A DNA stretch of 64,000 bases, from positions 1,488,001-1,552,000 of the forward strand of contig CBDIBC010000005.1 of assembly GCA_965276635.1 (NCBI GenBank), given 5' to 3'. The position numbers and the translations under genes are program-made. A model generated the notes under the pieces. The model was not told the origin of the DNA. It saw nothing but the letters and a program-made list of their open reading frames with translations, and ran no database searches. Positions 60,566 through 64,000 of this stretch are shown here, piece by piece; within the stretch, counting starts at the first letter, position 1, and each line of letters begins with the position of its first letter. The DNA comes from CBDIBC01 sp965276635 (GTDB taxonomy: Bacteria; Actinomycetota; Acidimicrobiia; Acidimicrobiales; Palsa-688).

Positions 60566-63500
60566 ATGTTGGCGGTGCATCGGGCGTGGCGCGGGGACGC
60601 ACTGGCAGGTGGCCTGGCGGACCTCCTGCGCCGGCCGTTGGACGACCCTTTCACGCCCGAGGTGGTGGCCGTGCCCACCCGGGGCGTCGAGCGCTGGCTC
60701 TCCCAGCACCTGGCCACCGTGCTGGGTGCCTCACCGGACGGAGACGACGGGGTGTGCGCCAACGTGGCGTTCCCCTTCCCCGGCACCCTGATCGGCGCCG
60801 CCCTGGCTGCGGCCACCGGCATCGACCCCGAGACCGACCCCTGGCGCCCGGAACGGGCGGTGTGGCCACTCCTCGCCGTGGTCGACGAGCGCCTGGACGA
60901 GCCCTGGCTGGCCATCCTGGCGGGCCACCTGGGTGTCGGTCGGGGGGCGGGCGCCGAGGTGCGTCGGTCCCGTCGCTTCGGGACCGTCCGCCACCTGGCC
61001 GACCTCTATGACCGCTATGCCGTCCACCGACCTGACCTGGTGGCGGCGTGGGCCACCGGCGGCTCGAGCCCCGACGTCCCCGCCGACCTGGCCTGGCAGG
61101 GCGAGTTGTGGCGGGCCCTGCGCGCCGAGATCGGTTGTCCCAGCCCGGCCGAGCGGCTGGTCGCCGCCAGCGCGGTGTTGCGTGCCGACCCCGGTGTGGT
61201 GGACCTCCCCGCTCGGCTGTCGTTGTTCGGCCTGACCCGGTTGCCGGCCAGCTCCCTCGCCGTCCTCGCCGCCCTCGGCCACCATCGCGACGTCCACCTC
61301 TGGCTGTTGCATCCATCGCCGGCGCTGTGGGATCGGGTGGCGGCCGGCATCAGCAGCCCGGTGTGGCTGGGCCGGCGGGCGGAGGACCCGGCCGTCGTGG
61401 AGGCACGGAACCCGCTGCTCGCCACATGGGGGCGCGATGCCAGGGAGATGCAGCTTGTCCTGGCCGCCGCCGGCGTGCTCGCCGGTCCCGAGCTGGGCGG
61501 CGCCGTCCATCCCCAGACCCTCCTCGGTCGCATCCAGGCCGACCTCTGTGCCGACCGCCCTCCCGTCGGCACGCCGTGGCGGCCGCCGCTGGACGCGGGG
61601 GACCGCAGCCTGCAGGTGCACGCCTGCCACGGTCCCGGTCGCCAGGTGGAGGTGCTGCGCGATGCCATCCTGCACCTACTGGCCGACGATCCCAGCCTCG
61701 AGCCGCGAGACGTGATCGTCATGTGCCCCGACATCGACGCGTTCGCGCCCCTGATCCAGGCGACATTCGGGACGACCGAGCAGCCCGGGCAGGGCCGGGA
61801 CCTGCACGTGCGGCTGGCCGACCGGTCCATCCGCCAGACCAACCCGGTGCTGTCGGCCGTGGCCGCGCTGCTCGACCTGGCCGGGGGGCGGGTGCGTGCC
61901 TCGGAGGTGCTCGACCTGGCCGGGCGGGAGCCGGTGAGGCGCCGGTTCCGCTTCGACGACGACGATCTGGCCACCATCCACGAATGGGTCCGAGCCACCG
62001 GGGTGCGGTGGGGGATCGACGCCGCCGGCCGGGCCGCCTACCAGCTCGATCGCCTGCCGGCCGGCACGTGGGCGGCCGGGCTGGACCGCCTGCTCCTCGG
62101 CGTGGCCATGTCGGAGGACGGGTTGCGCACCGTGGACGGCGTGCTACCCCTCGACGACCTCGACAGCGGTGACATCGAGCTGGTCGGGCGGCTGGCGGAG
62201 CTCATCGATCGGTTGCGTGCTGCGCTCGCCGACCTGGCCGGCCCCCAACCGATCGCCTGCTGGCTGGATGCCATCGACCGGGGCGCGCTGGCCCTGTTCG
62301 CCACGGCCGACGCCGACGCCGCCCAGCTAGGCCAGCTGCGCACCCTCCTCGACGACGTGCGCGCCGCGACAGGCGGCGTCCCGGCGGCAGGCCGAGGGGA
62401 AAGCGACCACGACCACGACCGCGGCCCGGCCGCGCCGGCGGCCTGGCCGCCTGTCCTGACCCTGACCGAGGTCCGGGCGCTGCTGGCCGAGCGGCTCCGG
62501 GGCCAGCCCACCCGAGCGAACTTCCGTACCGGCCACCTCACCATGTGCACGCTCGTACCCATGCGCTCGGTGCCCCACCGGGTGGTCTGTCTGCTCGGCA
62601 TGGACGACGGGTCGTTCCCCCGGCACGCATCGCCCGACGGCGACGACCTGATCGCCGGCGCCCCCCGGGTCGGGGACCGTGATGGTCGGGCCGAGGACCG
62701 CCAGCTGCTCCTCGATGCTGTCCTGGCCGCCAGGGAGCACCTGGTCATCGCCTACACGGGCCGCGACCCGCGCACGAACGGGGAACGCCCCCCCGCCGTC
62801 CCCGTCGGCGAGCTGCTCGACGTGGTGGATCGGACGGTCCGGGTGGACAGCGGCGCGGCGCGGGATCGGATCGTGACGGAGCACCCGCTCCAACCCTTCG
62901 ACCCGCGGAACTTCGCCGCCGGTCGACTCGGTATGGCCCAGCCGTGGAGCTTCGACCCCGTCCACCTGGAGGGGGCCCGCGCCACCGGCCGCCCCCGGCG
63001 ACCGGTGCGCCTGCTCGAAGGGCTCCCCCTCGTGCCCGCCCCCGCGGATCCGGTGGAGCTCGACCGCCTGGTCCAGTTCGTCCAGCACCCCGTCCGGGCG
63101 TTCCTCCGCCAACGCCTCGGCGTCACGCTCGGTTGGGACGCGGACGAGGTCGACGACGACCTCCCGCTCGAGCTGGACAACCTCCAACGCTGGGCGGTCG
63201 GCGACCGTGTGCTCGCCCGGCGCCTGGCCGGCGTCCCGGCTACTCGGTGCGCCCAGGCCGAGCACGCCTCGGGGGCGCTGCCGCCGGGGACACTCGGCGC
63301 CCGGCTCCTCGATCAGGTCATGCCCCGGGTCGAGGAGCTGGTTGCTGCGGCTCGCACCGGTGAGCGCGTCGAGGCCGCCGAGGCCGTCGACGTCACCGTG
63401 GCCCTGCCCGGCGGGCGGGTCCTGGTCGGCACGGTCGGCGGCTGTGTCGGCGACGTGGTCCGCTCGGTGACGTACTCGCAGCTGGCCGCCCGCCACCGCC

Positions 63501-64000
63501 TGGCCGGGTGGGTGCGGTTCCTGGCGCTCAGCGCCGGCCACCCCGACGTGGCGTGGACCGGGCGGGCTATCGGGCGGGGATCAGGGACGCGGCCGGTGCG
63601 GGTGTCGACGCTGACGTTCCCCGCCGGCGGCCCAGGCGGCGGCGCCGAGGAACGCCGGATCGAGGCGGTCCGCCTCCTGGACCGGCTCGTCGACCTCTAC
63701 GACCGGGGCCGGCGTGAGCCGCTGCCGCTGTGGGCCAAGACCTCGGCGGCCTGGGCCGAGGCGGTCCACCGAGGCGGCGACGGCGAGCGAGCGGCGCGAG
63801 GGATCTGGAAGGCCGACGGCGACATCCCCGGCGAGGACAACGATCCCGCCCACCAACTCGTCTACGGCGGGATCGCCGCCTTCGACGACCTGGCGGCGCT
63901 GCCCCCCGACTCCGACGAGCAGGGCCCGGACTGGTTCGACCACCAGCCCGGTCGCGCCGGGCGCCTGGCGTTGCGTCTCTGGCAGCCCCTGCTGGAGCGC
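60566..64000 (+). CDS. recC: Exodeoxyribonuclease V gamma subunit, 3' end beyond the window
   Basis: An ATG at 60566 opens a frame that stays open for 1145 codons to the end of the window. It starts AVHRAWRGDALAGGLADLL and contains VVAVPTRGVERWLSQHLATV, LSLFGLTRLPASSLAVLAAL, HACHGPGRQVEVLRDAILHL, VCLLGMDDGSFPRH and DRLVQFVQHPVRAFLRQRLG, all hallmarks of RecC. The helicase-like domains and the inactive nuclease-like C-terminus recognise Chi and hold RecB and RecD. It is chromosomal repair machinery, transcribed on its own after the catabolic operon. recB and recD are expected just outside the window. Confidence 0.93.
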   Translation, partial: MLAVHRAWRGDALAGGLADLLRRPLDDPFTPEVVAVPTRGVERWLSQHLATVLGASPDGDDGVCANVAFPFPGTLIGAALAAATGIDPETDPWRPERAVWPLLAVVDERLDEPWLAILAGHLGVGRGAGAEVRRSRRFGTVRHLADLYDRYAVHRPDLVAAWATGGSSPDVPADLAWQGELWRALRAEIGCPSPAERLVAASAVLRADPGVVDLPARLSLFGLTRLPASSLAVLAALGHHRDVHLWLLHPSPALWDRVAAGISSPVWLGRRAEDPAVVEARNPLLATWGRDAREMQLVLAAAGVLAGPELGGAVHPQTLLGRIQADLCADRPPVGTPWRPPLDAGDRSLQVHACHGPGRQVEVLRDAILHLLADDPSLEPRDVIVMCPDIDAFAPLIQATFGTTEQPGQGRDLHVRLADRSIRQTNPVLSAVAALLDLAGGRVRASEVLDLAGREPVRRRFRFDDDDLATIHEWVRATGVRWGIDAAGRAAYQLDRLPAGTWAAGLDRLLLGVAMSEDGLRTVDGVLPLDDLDSGDIELVGRLAELIDRLRAALADLAGPQPIACWLDAIDRGALALFATADADAAQLGQLRTLLDDVRAATGGVPAAGRGESDHDHDRGPAAPAAWPPVLTLTEVRALLAERLRGQPTRANFRTGHLTMCTLVPMRSVPHRVVCLLGMDDGSFPRHASPDGDDLIAGAPRVGDRDGRAEDRQLLLDAVLAAREHLVIAYTGRDPRTNGERPPAVPVGELLDVVDRTVRVDSGAARDRIVTEHPLQPFDPRNFAAGRLGMAQPWSFDPVHLEGARATGRPRRPVRLLEGLPLVPAPADPVELDRLVQFVQHPVRAFLRQRLGVTLGWDADEVDDDLPLELDNLQRWAVGDRVLARRLAGVPATRCAQAEHASGALPPGTLGARLLDQVMPRVEELVAAARTGERVEAAEAVDVTVALPGGRVLVGTVGGCVGDVVRSVTYSQLAARHRLAGWVRFLALSAGHPDVAWTGRAIGRGSGTRPVRVSTLTFPAGGPGGGAEERRIEAVRLLDRLVDLYDRGRREPLPLWAKTSAAWAEAVHRGGDGERAARGIWKADGDIPGEDNDPAHQLVYGGIAAFDDLAALPPDSDEQGPDWFDHQPGRAGRLALRLWQPLLER

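Overview
The window is high-GC DNA with dense, often start/stop-overlapping genes and frequent GTG starts. A DUF2510 membrane protein, a BTAD-type regulator, a MobF relaxase with TraG-like coupling proteins, a Gram-positive type LexA box and a tRNA-Arg 3' end without an encoded CCA together point to an actinobacterium. The mix of paired acyl-CoA dehydrogenases, Baeyer-Villiger monooxygenases, amidohydrolases and SDRs would suit a soil or aquatic lineage such as Acidimicrobiia; that placement is inference.

Layout. (1) 1-9.8 kb: chromosomal catabolic genes. They include an amidohydrolase, a decayed acyl-CoA ligase and a decayed crotonase, a pair of acyl-CoA dehydrogenases, a flavin monooxygenase, an SDR-esterase fusion, an amidohydrolase and a luciferase-like oxidoreductase. 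(2) 9.8-22.5 kb: a conjugative/integrative module carrying an IS66 scrap, an excisionase-like gene, a small membrane protein, a membrane-anchored BTAD regulator, an MNT gene with a truncated HEPN partner, a sigma-like protein, a MobF relaxase, a coupling ATPase and a PIN toxin-antitoxin pair. (3) 22.7-36 kb: a defence island with a type I restriction-modification operon (hsdM-hsdS-hsdR, with an extra AlbA-like domain on HsdR), a broken IS30 element, and a minus-strand operon encoding a DprA-like protein, a zinc-finger phosphoribosyltransferase and a KAP P-loop NTPase. A perfect LexA/SOS box lies just upstream of that operon. (4) 36.4-41 kb: a degenerate second integrative element with five helically phased GCTAATC repeats, a tRNA-Arg(ACG) 3' fragment (att-like), a twice-frameshifted tyrosine integrase, a 5'-truncated coupling protein, an excisionase and a DUF433/DUF5615 toxin-antitoxin pair. 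(5) 41.5-60.5 kb: catabolic chromosome again. It holds a GntR regulator, a permease/ATPase chimera, an MFS transporter, a fragment of the excisionase gene fused to an IS110 scrap, a BVMO-SDR-amidohydrolase operon, and a TetR-controlled operon (PaaK-type ligase, acyl-CoA ligase, thiolase plus DUF35, amidohydrolase, HAPMO-type BVMO). (6) 60.5-64 kb: recC, running off the window.

How it fits together. The two outer regions look like degradation of a cyclic ketone, terpenoid or steroid-like substrate: BVMOs open rings, hydrolases cleave esters, CoA ligases and acyl-CoA dehydrogenases feed beta-oxidation, and a thiolase with its DUF35 partner finishes. The middle 30 kb is acquired DNA built from at least two conjugative elements plus defence genes; several of its parts are broken, so it is probably no longer mobile.

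The best candidate for something new is the SOS-box-controlled DprA / PRTase / KAP-NTPase operon at 31.9-36.0 kb. Many genes carry frameshifts or internal deletions. Some single-base cases could be sequencing errors, but the internal deletions and chimeric joins cannot.
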